The notes: a model not told the origin generated them from the letters alone. 64,000 nt of DNA from an uncultured Lachnospiraceae bacterium (GCA_910579805.1 CAJTWM010000007.1:62001-126000); one strand, 5' to 3'; positions 45,945 to 54,304 are shown, counted from the first letter of the stretch. A program made the numbers and translations.

Positions 45945-46961
45945 ATGGCAATTTTAGTAACGGGCGGCGCCGGTTATATCGGCAGCCATACAGTAGTGGA
46001 ATTACAAAATGCAGGCTACGATGTAGTGGTAGTGGATAACCTGAGCAATGCAAGTGAAAAATCCTTAAAGCGTGTGGAAAATATAACAGGAAAACCGGTG
46101 ACTTTTTATAAAGCCGACATCCTTGACAGGGAAGCGTTAGAAGAGATTTTTTCCAAGGAGACGATTGATTCCTGTATTCATTTTGCAGGCTTAAAAGCCG
46201 TAGGCGAATCCGTTCAGAAGCCTTGGGAATATTATAACAATAATATTGCGGGAACCCTGACTTTGGTGGATGTGATGAGAAAACACAATGTGAAGAATAT
46301 TATCTTTTCTTCATCCGCTACGGTTTACGGCGATCCGGCGATCATTCCGATCACGGAAGAGTGTCCGAAGGGCCAGTGTACGAATCCTTACGGATGGACA
46401 AAATCCATGTTGGAGCAGATCCTTTCCGACATGCAGAAAGCGGATCCGGAATGGAATGTGATTCTGCTGCGTTACTTCAATCCCATCGGCGCTCACAAGA
46501 GCGGCACGATAGGAGAAAATCCGAACGGGATTCCGAACAACTTAATGCCTTATATCACACAGGTTGCCGTAGGAAAGCTAAAAGAACTGGGAGTATTCGG
46601 AAATGATTACGACACGCCGGACGGAACCGGAGTGAGAGATTACATCCATGTAGTAGATCTTGCAGTCGGCCATGTAAAAGCGCTGAAGAAGATTGAAGAA
46701 AAAGCGGGGCTTTGCATTTATAATCTGGGAACGGGAACGGGTTACAGCGTGCTGGATATTGTAAAGAACTTTGAAGAAGCAAACGGCGTGAAGATCCCTT
46801 ATGTTATCAAAGAAAGACGTGCGGGAGATATTGCGACCTGCTACGCCAATGCGGAAAAAGCCGAGAAAGAGCTTGGCTGGAAAGCGCAGTACGGAATCAA
46901 AGATATGTGCGCGGATTCGTGGAGATGGCAGAGTAATAATCCGAACGGATATGAAGAGTAG
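45945..46961 (+). CDS. galE: UDP-glucose 4-epimerase
   Basis: This is a 338-residue SDR epimerase. The NAD-binding motif is GGAGYIGSHT at residues 7-16. The catalytic triad region has SSSATVYG and then PYGWTK (YxxxK). The typical end is ELGWKA. It interconverts UDP-Glc and UDP-Gal (and possibly the GlcNAc/GalNAc forms). It sits 170 bases after the UDP-sugar pyrophosphorylase, giving a compact supply of UDP-hexoses. GGAGGAGAA precedes the ATG. The length and sequence are typical GalE. Confidence 0.95.
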   Translation: MAILVTGGAGYIGSHTVVELQNAGYDVVVVDNLSNASEKSLKRVENITGKPVTFYKADILDREALEEIFSKETIDSCIHFAGLKAVGESVQKPWEYYNNNIAGTLTLVDVMRKHNVKNIIFSSSATVYGDPAIIPITEECPKGQCTNPYGWTKSMLEQILSDMQKADPEWNVILLRYFNPIGAHKSGTIGENPNGIPNNLMPYITQVAVGKLKELGVFGNDYDTPDGTGVRDYIHVVDLAVGHVKALKKIEEKAGLCIYNLGTGTGYSVLDIVKNFEEANGVKIPYVIKERRAGDIATCYANAEKAEKELGWKAQYGIKDMCADSWRWQSNNPNGYEE

Positions 46962-46979
46962 ACAGAGCAGAAAGAAAAA

Positions 46980-47023
46980 GGGGCGCCGCCCGATCATCCC
47001 ATTAGATGATTGGGCGGCGCCCC
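46980..47023 (-). terminator. Strong GC-rich terminator serving hlyIII (and possibly galE)
   Basis: GGGGCGCCGCCCGATCATC pairs with GATGATTGGGCGGCGCCCC around a short loop, with one G-U pair. Read on the minus strand it is followed by TTTTTCTTTC, so it terminates the convergent hemolysin-III gene. On the plus strand it lacks a T run. Confidence 0.75.
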
Positions 47024-47058
47024 TGATCTGTGTGTAGAAAAACAGATGCTGTTTTGAT

Positions 47059-47709
47059 TTATGCAACATAAAGATACATAAAGATAAAATGGCAGATGCT
47101 GCCGCCCATAACAAAAAGATGGAAGATCTCGTGGGAACCGAAACTTGCGTGCCTGCTGTTAAAGATCGGGAGCTTCAGGGCATAGATTACGCCGCCTACC
47201 GTATAAATGACGCCGCCTGCTAAGAGCCAAAGAAAAGCGGCTTTCGGCAGCGTATCCAGCAACTGTCCGAATACGAGTACGCATACCCATCCCATGGCGA
47301 TATAAATAATGGATGAAAACCATTTCGGGCAGGTGATCCAGCAAGCTTTGATCAACATGCCGGCTAAGGCGATCCCCCAGACTAAAGCCAGTAACTGATA
47401 ACCTAAATTGCCGCCTAATACGATCAGGCATACCGGAGTATAAGAACCGGCGATCAGAACGAAGATCATCATATGGTCTAATTTTCTAAAAACACGGAGT
47501 ACCTTTCCCGTTACGTTTACCGAGTGATAGCATGCGCTTGCCCCGTAGAGCAGGATCATGCTGAGCATGAAGACCGACATTGCCAAAAAACAGATGTTGC
47601 CCGAATGGACGCCGGCTTTTACCAAAAGCGGAACGGCGGCAAAGACTGCCATCATCATTCCAATAAAATGTGTGATCGCGCTTCCGGGTTCACGAATTGT
47701 AATCTGCAT
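47059..47709 (-). CDS. Hemolysin III/PAQR-family membrane protein
   Basis: This is a 216-residue protein with seven hydrophobic helices. It has the HlyIII/PAQR zinc-site motifs ACYHS (near 60), FRKLDHMMIFVLIAGSYTP, and SHEIFHLFVMGGSICHF with the His pair near the C-terminus. Relatives include YqfA and the progestin/adipoQ receptors. The bacterial proteins are of uncertain function, and some affect membrane fluidity or lipid metabolism. AAAGGAGGAATCATT precedes the ATG. The leader contains a perfect 17-base palindrome and a near-consensus promoter on the minus strand. Confidence 0.9.
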   Translation of the reverse strand: MQITIREPGSAITHFIGMMMAVFAAVPLLVKAGVHSGNICFLAMSVFMLSMILLYGASACYHSVNVTGKVLRVFRKLDHMMIFVLIAGSYTPVCLIVLGGNLGYQLLALVWGIALAGMLIKACWITCPKWFSSIIYIAMGWVCVLVFGQLLDTLPKAAFLWLLAGGVIYTVGGVIYALKLPIFNSRHASFGSHEIFHLFVMGGSICHFIFMYLYVA

Positions 47710-47774
47710 AATGATTCCTCCTTTTATTGCTTTTATTATAACCGTTTGGGTAAAAGCATATGAAAAAGCAACAA

Positions 47775-47791
47775 GTAGTTTTTAAAACTAC
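47775..47791. promoter_or_regulatory. Palindromic candidate operator before hlyIII
   Basis: GTAGTTTTTAAAACTAC is a perfect palindrome with 8-base arms around one T. It lies about 15-30 bases downstream of the -10 on the minus strand, in a position to block transcription. Confidence 0.4.
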
Positions 47792-47806
47792 GTTCGCTAT
47801 ATTTGA

Positions 47807-47835
47807 ATACTATAACATATCTTTTCCAATGTCAA
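47807..47835 (-). promoter_or_regulatory. Promoter of hlyIII
   Basis: On the minus strand TTGACA (47830-47835) and TAGTAT (47807-47812) are 17 bases apart, close to the sigma-A consensus. The leader is about 90 bases. Confidence 0.65.
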
Positions 47836-47908
47836 CTATTTTATGTAAAAATAGAGAAAGCGACGAAAAAAAACAGGAACACAAAAAGTATCCCTGCCGG
47901 CATTTTAT

Positions 47909-48175
47909 TCAATCTTCTTCGATCACATGGATCTCCAGATAATCAAAATCGATTCCATCAATAAAGCTGTCCTGCGTAAAGCGCACTTTGGAATGGCGCT
48001 TAAACTCTTCCACGGATGCATCCAGCCAGATCGGCTTGCTCAGATCAAAATCGTAGCAGATCTTATCCAATGCATGGAAGATCTTATGCGTCCTTGTATC
48101 GGCGCTGTCGTCTGATATGACCATGTCTTTTAAAAGCCGGTTATCTTTATATATTTTACCCCATAGTCGAAACAT
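47909..48175 (-). CDS. Conserved hypothetical protein (88 aa)
   Basis: This is an 88-residue protein with no known domain that I recognise. It has a charged compact sequence: MFRLWGKIYKDNRLLKDM, then THKIFHALDKICYDFDLSKP and IWLDASVEEFKRHSK, ending in FDYLEIHVIEED. It is probably a small soluble alpha/beta protein. ATG 48175 has AAAGGA 9 bases upstream, better than an in-frame TTG at 48181. It lies upstream of hlyIII on the same strand but is separated by about 200 bases that contain the hlyIII promoter. Confidence 0.65.
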   Translation of the reverse strand: MFRLWGKIYKDNRLLKDMVISDDSADTRTHKIFHALDKICYDFDLSKPIWLDASVEEFKRHSKVRFTQDSFIDGIDFDYLEIHVIEED

Positions 48176-48373
48176 TGGCAAAAGTCCTTTCTTAGAGCGT
48201 GATATCGGTATTATAACAAAGAAAAGGAGAGGTTACAAATCATTTTTAGTCATAGAATTGTTTTTTATACATATATATAAAAGGTATGTCGCTTGATTTT
48301 GGACAGCACAATTTAAGAAAGGCAGCATAGGGAATCCATGAAGATTAAAAATGCATTAAATAGTTGTGAAAAA

Positions 48374-48402
48374 TACACATTTAGTCAAAATTATGGTATA
48401 AT
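48374..48402 (+). promoter_or_regulatory. Promoter of the small alarmone synthetase
   Basis: An extended -10 TGGTATAAT (ending at 48402) has TACACA 17 bases upstream. A transcript from here cannot include in-frame ATG 48338, so the start at 48467 is favoured. Confidence 0.6.
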
Positions 48403-48466
48403 AAAAACAACAAGAGAAAAAAGGGTTTTGCAGGTAAAAGGGGCAGAAGAGAAGGCTGGAATCATT

Positions 48467-49108
48467 ATGGAAATAAATATCGACAGAGCAAGCGATGTGG
48501 ATAGCTGGAAAGAGGTAATGCTAATATACAATTCCGCATTGAAACAGGTTGAAACAAAATTGGAGGTCTTGAACGACGAATTTCAACATGTACATAGATA
48601 CAATCCGATTGAACATATCAAGTCACGGATCAAGACTTCCGAGAGCATTGTTAAAAAATTAAAAAAGAACGGGTATGAATCTACCATATCGAATATGATA
48701 CAGCATGTGAACGATATTGCGGGGATCAGGGTGATTTGTTCCTTTACGTCGGATATCTACCGTGTTGCGGATATGATAAGCAACCAGAAAGACATCAAGA
48801 TCATTTCCGTAAAGGATTATATTACGCACCCGAAAGCCAGCGGCTACAAGAGCTATCATATGATCGTTATGATACCGGTCTATTTGTCTGACCGCACCGT
48901 GGATACGAAGGTGGAGATCCAGATCAGGACCGTTGCCATGGATTTCTGGGCAAGTCTGGAACACAAGATTCATTACAAGTTTGAAGGGAATGCACCGGAG
49001 AAGATCAAGAACGAGCTGATAGAGTGCGCCAATATGGTTTCCGATCTGGATGCGAAGATGCTTTCCCTGAACGAAGAGATTCGGGCCATCAGCGAGAGGG
49101 TAAGATAA
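48467..49108 (+). CDS. relQ: Small (p)ppGpp synthetase of the RelQ/YjbM type
   Basis: This is a 213-residue protein carrying only a RelA/SpoT synthetase domain, like RelQ (about 211 residues). It has RIKTSESIVKKLKKNG (substrate Lys/Arg cluster), HVNDIAGIRVIC with the catalytic Asp region, HPKASGYKSYHMIV and VEIQIRTVAMDFWASLEHKIHYK. There is no HD hydrolase or regulatory ACT/TGS domain. It makes (p)ppGpp or pGpp in response to its own expression or allosteric ligands. The promoter at 48374-48402 and the size argue for ATG 48467. A strong terminator follows. Confidence 0.88.
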   Translation: MEINIDRASDVDSWKEVMLIYNSALKQVETKLEVLNDEFQHVHRYNPIEHIKSRIKTSESIVKKLKKNGYESTISNMIQHVNDIAGIRVICSFTSDIYRVADMISNQKDIKIISVKDYITHPKASGYKSYHMIVMIPVYLSDRTVDTKVEIQIRTVAMDFWASLEHKIHYKFEGNAPEKIKNELIECANMVSDLDAKMLSLNEEIRAISERVR

Positions 49109-49147
49109 AAGACGGAATGCCTGAAGAGAAAGAGATTGAAAGGGCGG

Positions 49148-49184
49148 CGCGGTATCTGTTATATTAACGGATACCGCGTTTTTT
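49148..49184 (+). terminator. Terminator of relQ
   Basis: CGCGGTATC (49148-49156) pairs with GATACCGCG (49170-49178), with a 13-base loop, followed by TTTTTT. Confidence 0.8.
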
Positions 49185-49496
49185 AAAATTATCTTACAAT
49201 GAGGAGTGCCCCGATACCTTTCGGCACCGAGGCTATTATGAAAAAATTTATCTATATGCGTAAATAAAAGAATGAATAATAACTGCTCTCTTAAGATGTT
49301 TTTAGTATAACAATCAATTATGAACAAACTATGAACAAGATGTAAAATCAAGGTTAATATTTACAATAAAAAATATGAGAATAAATGCCATTTCGTACAA
49401 TATGCACAAAGCAGAAAGGTTTTTGGGGTTTTCCGATCATTCCTGCAAGGCGCTGCGGGGGTACGGCGGGCGGCAGTGACCGAAAAATATTCTGTG

Positions 49497-49525
49497 TTGT
49501 AAATCATTTGCAATAATGATAGAAT
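49497..49525 (+). promoter_or_regulatory. Promoter of the hendecad-repeat gene
   Basis: TTGTAA (49497-49502) and TAGAAT (49520-49525) are separated by 17 bases. Confidence 0.6.
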
Positions 49526-49567
49526 AAACGCATATTATGTTTGAAACTTGCAGGCTGAGAAAGGAGC

Positions 49568-50515
49568 ATGGTTAAGATAATGGATAATTTTATGGACAAG
49601 CTGGCACAAAAACTGAATGCGCAGGAAATGATCAAGGCAAATTCGGCAGCGGATGCGGCGAAGATGAACCAGATGCAGTCACAGATGGCAGAATACGACG
49701 CGGCGCTTCAGGAAATGCGAAAGCTTGAACTGAAACATGCGGAAAGTATGGATAAGCTGAACAGGTTTGTGGAAGAGGCAAATCAAAGATTGGATGAACT
49801 TGCCAAAGAAGCAAACCGGAAAATCAACGAGCTTGCAAAGGAAGCAAACTTAAAGATCGGCGCGCTTACGGAAGGAGCAGACCAAAAGATCGGTGCCCTT
49901 ACGGAGGGAGCAGACCAGAAGATCGGCGCTCTTACAGAAGGAGCGGAGCAAAAAATCGGCGTTCTTACAGAAGGAGCGGACCAGAAGATCGGCGCGCTTA
50001 CGGAAGGAGCAAACCAAAAAATCGCTGAATTTACAAAAGAAGCAAATCAAAATATCAGCGGACTTACAAAGGACGCGAATCAAAATATCAACAATCTTGC
50101 CAAAGAAGGGATCGGCAAAATAGAAGCGGTTCAGGTAAAAGCGGAAAGCAACGCGGAAATCAAGGAAAAACTAAAAGAGCTTGAAGAATTATTCCTTGAA
50201 GGAAAGAAGGAAATCCGGGAAATATCGGATAAAACGGCGGAGCTGCTCCAAAAGAACGAAGAAGACCTAAACAAAACGGCAGAACTGTTTAAGAAGAATG
50301 AAGAGTACATTCATTCCGAAGATGTGAAAGTTTACCGCAACGTAGAGGCGGTTGTACTGGAAGAGGCGGAAAAGCAGACGGAAAGCCTGACAAGGGGACA
50401 AAACGGAAACGGAAAGAAACTAAAGGCATGTATCGTGATCGGCGTGCTTTCCCTGATCGGTATTTTAGCGGATGTCTTTTTGAATCTGGCACAGCTTTTA
50501 AACTTTAAATTTTAA
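49568..50515 (+). CDS. Hendecad-repeat coiled-coil membrane protein
   Basis: This is a 315-residue protein. The N-terminal about 60 residues are helical and amphipathic (MDKLAQKLNAQEMIK). About residues 64-184 consist of eleven 11-residue units with the pattern I-G-A-L-T-E-G-A-D-Q-K and relatives, typical of a hendecad coiled coil or amphipathic membrane-surface helix. After another charged coil comes a C-terminal hydrophobic helix (ACIVIGVLSLIGILADVFL), a tail anchor. It has no enzymatic motif. It may act as a membrane scaffold; the function is unknown. GGAG (49563-49566) is only one base before ATG 49568 and 13 before ATG 49580, so the exact start is uncertain. Confidence 0.78.
   Translation: MVKIMDNFMDKLAQKLNAQEMIKANSAADAAKMNQMQSQMAEYDAALQEMRKLELKHAESMDKLNRFVEEANQRLDELAKEANRKINELAKEANLKIGALTEGADQKIGALTEGADQKIGALTEGAEQKIGVLTEGADQKIGALTEGANQKIAEFTKEANQNISGLTKDANQNINNLAKEGIGKIEAVQVKAESNAEIKEKLKELEELFLEGKKEIREISDKTAELLQKNEEDLNKTAELFKKNEEYIHSEDVKVYRNVEAVVLEEAEKQTESLTRGQNGNGKKLKACIVIGVLSLIGILADVFLNLAQLLNFKF
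49757..50119 (+). repeat. 33-bp coding tandem repeat (11 units)
   Basis: Eleven in-frame 33-base units encode the 11-residue hendecads. The central five (about 49856-50020) are nearly identical, indicating recent expansion. The outer units have diverged. Confidence 0.9.
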
Positions 50516-50583
50516 TATTTTGATTTTTTCGGAATGGTTGTGGCTTTGATTTAGCAGAATTTAGATGAAGGATACTATTTGTT

Positions 50584-51252
50584 ATGGGAAAACAAAGCTT
50601 TAAGCCGGGGAATATGCTCTATCCTCTCCCCGTCGTAATGGTGAGCGCAGCGGATAAAGCGGGAAATGTCAATATTGTGACGGTGGCGTGGACAGGAACC
50701 GTGTGCAGCAGTCCGCCGATGGTGTCCGTGTCCGTCAGGCCCGAACGTTTTTCACACCATATGATAAAGGAAACGGGAGAGTTCGTCATTAACTTAACGA
50801 CGAAGGAACTTGCCTTTGCTACCGATTACTGCGGCGTAAAAAGCGGACGGGATATAGATAAGTTTAAGGCGATGAAGCTTACGCCGGTTCCGGCCGACAT
50901 AGTGGCGGCACCTTTGATCAAAGAAAGTCCCGTCAATATTGAATGCAGGGTAACGAAGACGATCAGCCTTGGAAGTCATGATCTGTTTCTTGCCGAAGTG
51001 ATTGCCGTTCATGCGGACGAAAAATATATGGATGAAAAAAACAGCTTTGATCTGATGAAAGCGGAGCCGATCGTATATTCCCATGGCGCTTATTTTACCT
51101 GCGGGGAACGGTTGGGGACTTTTGGATACAGCGTGAGGAAACAGCCTAAAGTTAAAAACGGAAACGGTAAAGAGCCGGATAAAAAGCATGGGGTGAATCG
51201 GGATCAAAAGCAGGAAAGCAGGCGCAAGAGGAGCCGGAGACGAAAAAAATAA
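50584..51252 (+). CDS. Flavin reductase-like FMN-binding protein with basic tail
   Basis: This is a 222-residue protein. Residues 1-175 match the flavin reductase/FMN-binding split-barrel family: MLYPLPVVMVSAADKAGNVNIVTVAW, then CSSPPMVSVSVRP, FVINLTTKEL and DYCGVKSGRD. Members reduce FMN with NAD(P)H or act as small electron carriers. The last 45 residues are Lys/Arg-rich (RRKRSRRRKK at the end), absent from the core family, and may bind nucleic acid or membrane. The gene is monocistronic, with a terminator that also lies at the 3' end of the convergent polymerase gene. Confidence 0.85.
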   Translation: MGKQSFKPGNMLYPLPVVMVSAADKAGNVNIVTVAWTGTVCSSPPMVSVSVRPERFSHHMIKETGEFVINLTTKELAFATDYCGVKSGRDIDKFKAMKLTPVPADIVAAPLIKESPVNIECRVTKTISLGSHDLFLAEVIAVHADEKYMDEKNSFDLMKAEPIVYSHGAYFTCGERLGTFGYSVRKQPKVKNGNGKEPDKKHGVNRDQKQESRRKRSRRRKK

Positions 51253-51265
51253 AGATTGAAACGGA

Positions 51266-51311
51266 AACATTAAGGGCAAAGTGATAAAGCATTTAGCCCT
51301 TAATGTTTTTT
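51266..51311 (+). terminator. Terminator of the flavin reductase gene
   Basis: ACATTAAGGGC pairs with GCCCTTAATGT, followed by TTTTT. The right arm overlaps the dinB stop codon on the other strand. Confidence 0.75.
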
Positions 51312-52520
51312 AAATTCGTCTTTTGCATGAAGAAAGCTGCCGCGTACGACCGAATGTTCACCGTATTTCTTTCGAATATTGAAAAGGGCGGCGTCCAGCT
51401 TTTCCTCTTTTTCGGTCCGGGGATTAGCCTGTGTAAGATCGAATAGGTTTAACTGCACCGGTTCATCTCTGGAAACAAGCTTGGAGGTGCGGATGCCTAA
51501 AAGGCGTACGGGAGTCTTGTCCCAGATCTCATCAAAAAGTAAGCATGCGGTCTTGTAGATCAGATCGGCGGCAAAGACAGGAGTTTCCAAAGTAGTCTGG
51601 TGAGAAATACTTTGAAAGGTATGATATTTGATCTCGGTACTGATCATTCCGGCGGCCTGCGAGCTTGCATAGAGTCTGGCCGCGACGGTATCCGCAAGCT
51701 TTAAGAGTACATGGTGGCAGTCCTGTGCCGTCAGGGCGTCGGCGGAAAGGGTGATGGAATTTCCGATTCCCTTTAATGCAGAGCTTTCCGGCTCTACCAC
51801 GGAAGGATCCAGTCCGTTTGCGTAATTCCAAAGCAGTCTGCCATGGCTTTTCAGATGGTATGAAAGGATCTCGGGATCGGCTTTGGCAAGATCGCCGATG
51901 GTGAGGATCTCTAGTTTACGCAGGGTTTCCACACTGGAATGTCCGCACATATATAAGGAAGAAACAGGGAGATTCCACATTTTTGCCTGTATTTCATGGG
52001 AGTAGAGCGTATGGACAAGATCGGGTTTTCGAAAGTCCGACGCCATTTTTGCAAGGACTTTTCTGTCTGATATGCCGATATTTACTGTAAAACCAAGCTT
52101 TTCCCTTATGCAGTCTTTTATTTCTTTTGCGGCGGCTTCGGGAGAAGGATAACGGGAAGAGATCGGGGAAAAGTCCATGTAACATTCATCGATGCTTACC
52201 TGTTCGATGTCGGGACACACGGAGCTTAAATATGCCATCAGTTCGCCGCTTCGTTTTTCGTAAAGAGTATGGTCGGGAGCCTGCGTTACAAGGGAAGGGC
52301 ATTTACGGAAAGCGTTTACGACGGGTTCCCCGGTCTTTATGCCGTAGGCTTTAGCAGGCAGCGATTTAGCAAGCACGACGCCGTGTCTGCGGCTCATATC
52401 GCCTCCGATGATGGAAGGGATAAGACGCAGGTCGGTTTCGGAACCGTTTTTCAGGTTTTCAATTGCGCTCCAGCTAAGAAAAGCGGAGTTTACATCAATA
52501 TGAAAAATAATGGGCTTCAT
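51300..52520 (-). CDS. dinB: Y-family DNA polymerase (DinB/UmuC-like)
   Basis: This is a 406-residue lesion-bypass polymerase. The palm has FHIDVNSAFLSWSAIENL with the first catalytic Asp and VSIDECYMDF with the Asp-Glu pair. Then come the thumb and little-finger domain and, near the end, the beta-clamp-binding peptide QLNLFD. It is longer than E. coli DinB (about 350) and resembles the Gram-positive UvrX/DinB group. A sequence close to the Gram-positive LexA box sits at its transcription start. GGAGCGGCT precedes the ATG. SOS induction is inferred from that site. Confidence 0.92.
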   Translation of the reverse strand: MKPIIFHIDVNSAFLSWSAIENLKNGSETDLRLIPSIIGGDMSRRHGVVLAKSLPAKAYGIKTGEPVVNAFRKCPSLVTQAPDHTLYEKRSGELMAYLSSVCPDIEQVSIDECYMDFSPISSRYPSPEAAAKEIKDCIREKLGFTVNIGISDRKVLAKMASDFRKPDLVHTLYSHEIQAKMWNLPVSSLYMCGHSSVETLRKLEILTIGDLAKADPEILSYHLKSHGRLLWNYANGLDPSVVEPESSALKGIGNSITLSADALTAQDCHHVLLKLADTVAARLYASSQAAGMISTEIKYHTFQSISHQTTLETPVFAADLIYKTACLLFDEIWDKTPVRLLGIRTSKLVSRDEPVQLNLFDLTQANPRTEKEEKLDAALFNIRKKYGEHSVVRGSFLHAKDEFKKH

Positions 52521-52532
52521 AGCCGCTCCTTT

Positions 52533-52546
52533 CGAATGTAAGTTCT
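52533..52546 (-). promoter_or_regulatory. Candidate LexA (SOS) box of dinB
   Basis: CGAATGTAAGTTCT matches the Bacillus-type box CGAAC-N4-GTTCG at all but two positions. It overlaps the predicted start of transcription on the minus strand. Confidence 0.5.
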
Positions 52547-52552
52547 ACTCTT

Positions 52553-52582
52553 ATTATATACCAACGAACAAGAACTTTACAA
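52553..52582 (-). promoter_or_regulatory. Promoter of dinB
   Basis: On the minus strand TTGTAA (52577-52582) and TATAAT (52553-52558) are 18 bases apart, just upstream of the LexA-like box. Confidence 0.55.
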
Positions 52583-52705
52583 TAGAAATAATTGCTGATA
52601 AAATGAACATATTATATTTTGCCCGGAAACGGAAAATATGTTTTGGAGAAATGCATTTTAATTTTCCCTTATTTACACGCGTAAAGCACGCAGATGGGAG
52701 CTATC

Positions 52706-54268
52706 ATGAAAAAATTACGTTTTACTTATATAAAGGCGGCTGTATTTTCGGCAGTCGTTGCCGCTTTATTTTTTCCCACATGGACTAAATTTGAAAAAGC
52801 GGGAGATAATATGTTTACGGTCCTTTTGGACGGAGAAAAGATCGGTGTTGTGGCACAGGTAGAAGATGCGGACCGTCTTCTTGCGGAAGCAAGAAGACGG
52901 CTTGCCCAAAAAGAAGGCGGGCTTGTGCTGGCAGAGTGTAATATGGAATTTCTCGGTGAAGAGGCGCTGTTTGGCAGGATAGATAAAGAAGAAACCATGA
53001 TAGCAAATATGGCGGCCGTTTTGTCCGACCATGAACGCCAGACATTAAAACAATCCTATACCGTTAAAATAAACGAGTACACGGTGAATGTGGCAAGTAC
53101 GGAAGAAGTGCTTTCCCTGCTGCAGGCATCGGTGGACCGGTATGATACCGGCCATATGTATCAAGTTTCTTTGGGACAAGACCATACAAGAGAACTGAAT
53201 GTGCTTACGGCAAGCGTGGACTCTGTGGAAGAGAAAATCAGCGAAGAGAAGGAAGCGGAGCCGGTTCTCAAAGAGGCGGGGATCCATGCGGCGATCTCGG
53301 AAATGTTCGAAGGGGTCGAGCCGGCGGTTGAGAAGGATTTTGAAGACTATGACCTTGGTCTGATCGACATGAAGTTCGGGGATGAAGTCGAGGTGGTAGA
53401 AGCTTATTTAAGGGAGGACGAGCTTACCCCTCTTTCAGAAGCGATCGAGCAGGTTACAAAGGATCAGGAAAAGAATAAAATATATGAAGTCGTTTCCGGA
53501 GACACTTTGAGCGGGATCGCTTATCGAAATGACCTGACGATAGAAAAGCTTATCGCAATGAATGAAACGATAGAGGATGAGAATTCTACCATTCGGATAG
53601 GAGACGAATTGATCATCACGGTACCGGAGCCTGAACTTTCCGTAGAGAGACAGGAGGAAAATTACTACGAAGAGGATTATGAGGCGGAAATCGTTTATGT
53701 GGACAATGACGATTGGTATACGAATCAGACGAAAGTCTTGCAGGAGCCGTCGGCAGGACATCGCAGGGTGATCGCACTGGTTTCCTACCGCAATAACGAA
53801 GAGGTAGAAAGAGAGATCATAAAAGAAGAAGTAGTCTTAGAGGCTGTTCCTAAAATCGTAGAGAGGGGAACGAAGATCCCGCCTACCTATATCAAGCCTA
53901 TTACGGGAGGAAGGCTGACTTCCAGATTCGGAAGACGTTCCGCGCCGACAAGAGGAGCCAGTACCTATCATAAAGGAATAGACTGGGCTACGCCCGTAGG
54001 AACGGCAGTCATGGCTTCCGCGCCCGGAAAAGTCTCAAAAGCCGGATGGGGAAGGGGCTACGGTTATGTGGTTTATATCGATCATGCAGACGGCAGACAG
54101 ACAAGATACGGACATTTGAGTAAAGTGCTTGTCTCCGTCGGAGAACAGGTTTCACAAGGAGAAAAGATTGCGCTCAGCGGAAATACCGGCGTCAGCACAG
54201 GGCCGCATGTACACTTTGAGATTCTAATCAACGGTTCCCAAGTAAATCCTGCGGACTACTTAAATTAG
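52706..54268 (+). CDS. LysM-G5-M23 peptidoglycan endopeptidase
   Basis: This is a 520-residue cell-wall hydrolase. An N-terminal signal anchor (AAVFSAVVAALFFPTW) is followed by a long charged ectodomain (about 40-265). A LysM module spans about 255-310 (YEVVSGDTLSGIAYRNDLT, RIGDELIITVP). A G5-type module spans about 330-395. The C-terminal M23 (lysostaphin-like) domain spans about 405-520, with the zinc ligands HKGIDW (His, Asp) and HVHFE. It should cut peptide cross-links outside the membrane. The next gene, murA, also works on the wall. GGGAGC lies 7 bases before ATG 52706, which decides against an ATG at 52694. Confidence 0.92.
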   Translation: MKKLRFTYIKAAVFSAVVAALFFPTWTKFEKAGDNMFTVLLDGEKIGVVAQVEDADRLLAEARRRLAQKEGGLVLAECNMEFLGEEALFGRIDKEETMIANMAAVLSDHERQTLKQSYTVKINEYTVNVASTEEVLSLLQASVDRYDTGHMYQVSLGQDHTRELNVLTASVDSVEEKISEEKEAEPVLKEAGIHAAISEMFEGVEPAVEKDFEDYDLGLIDMKFGDEVEVVEAYLREDELTPLSEAIEQVTKDQEKNKIYEVVSGDTLSGIAYRNDLTIEKLIAMNETIEDENSTIRIGDELIITVPEPELSVERQEENYYEEDYEAEIVYVDNDDWYTNQTKVLQEPSAGHRRVIALVSYRNNEEVEREIIKEEVVLEAVPKIVERGTKIPPTYIKPITGGRLTSRFGRRSAPTRGASTYHKGIDWATPVGTAVMASAPGKVSKAGWGRGYGYVVYIDHADGRQTRYGHLSKVLVSVGEQVSQGEKIALSGNTGVSTGPHVHFEILINGSQVNPADYLN

Positions 54269-54276
54269 AATCACCA

Positions 54277-54304
54277 TTTACAAATGAGCAGAATATGATA
54301 TAAT
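54277..54304 (+). promoter_or_regulatory. Promoter of the murA leader
   Basis: TTTACA (54277-54282) and TATAAT (54299-54304) are 16 bases apart, and the -10 is extended by TGA. Transcription would start near 54311, giving a leader of about 190 bases. Confidence 0.7.

Larger units (their letters stand above)
49109..49567. other. Gene-free region after relQ
   Basis: It holds the relQ terminator, a small hairpin GTGCC/GGCAC near 49206-49227, a direct repeat TATGAACAA near 49319-49338, and the promoter of the next gene. I see no credible coding sequence. A 9-codon frame at 49238 is too short to call. Confidence 0.45.

Noticed and set aside
48338..48466. N-terminal extension of the alarmone synthetase from ATG 48338
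   Set aside because: A good extended -10 lies inside it and the family length fits the later ATG.
49238..49267. Nine-codon frame with a nearby GAGG
   Set aside because: It is too short to support and has no promoter or conserved context; kept only as part of the gene-free region.
49757..50119. Possible CRISPR or iteron array
   Set aside because: Contiguous 33-base units lie in frame in a coding region without unique spacers.
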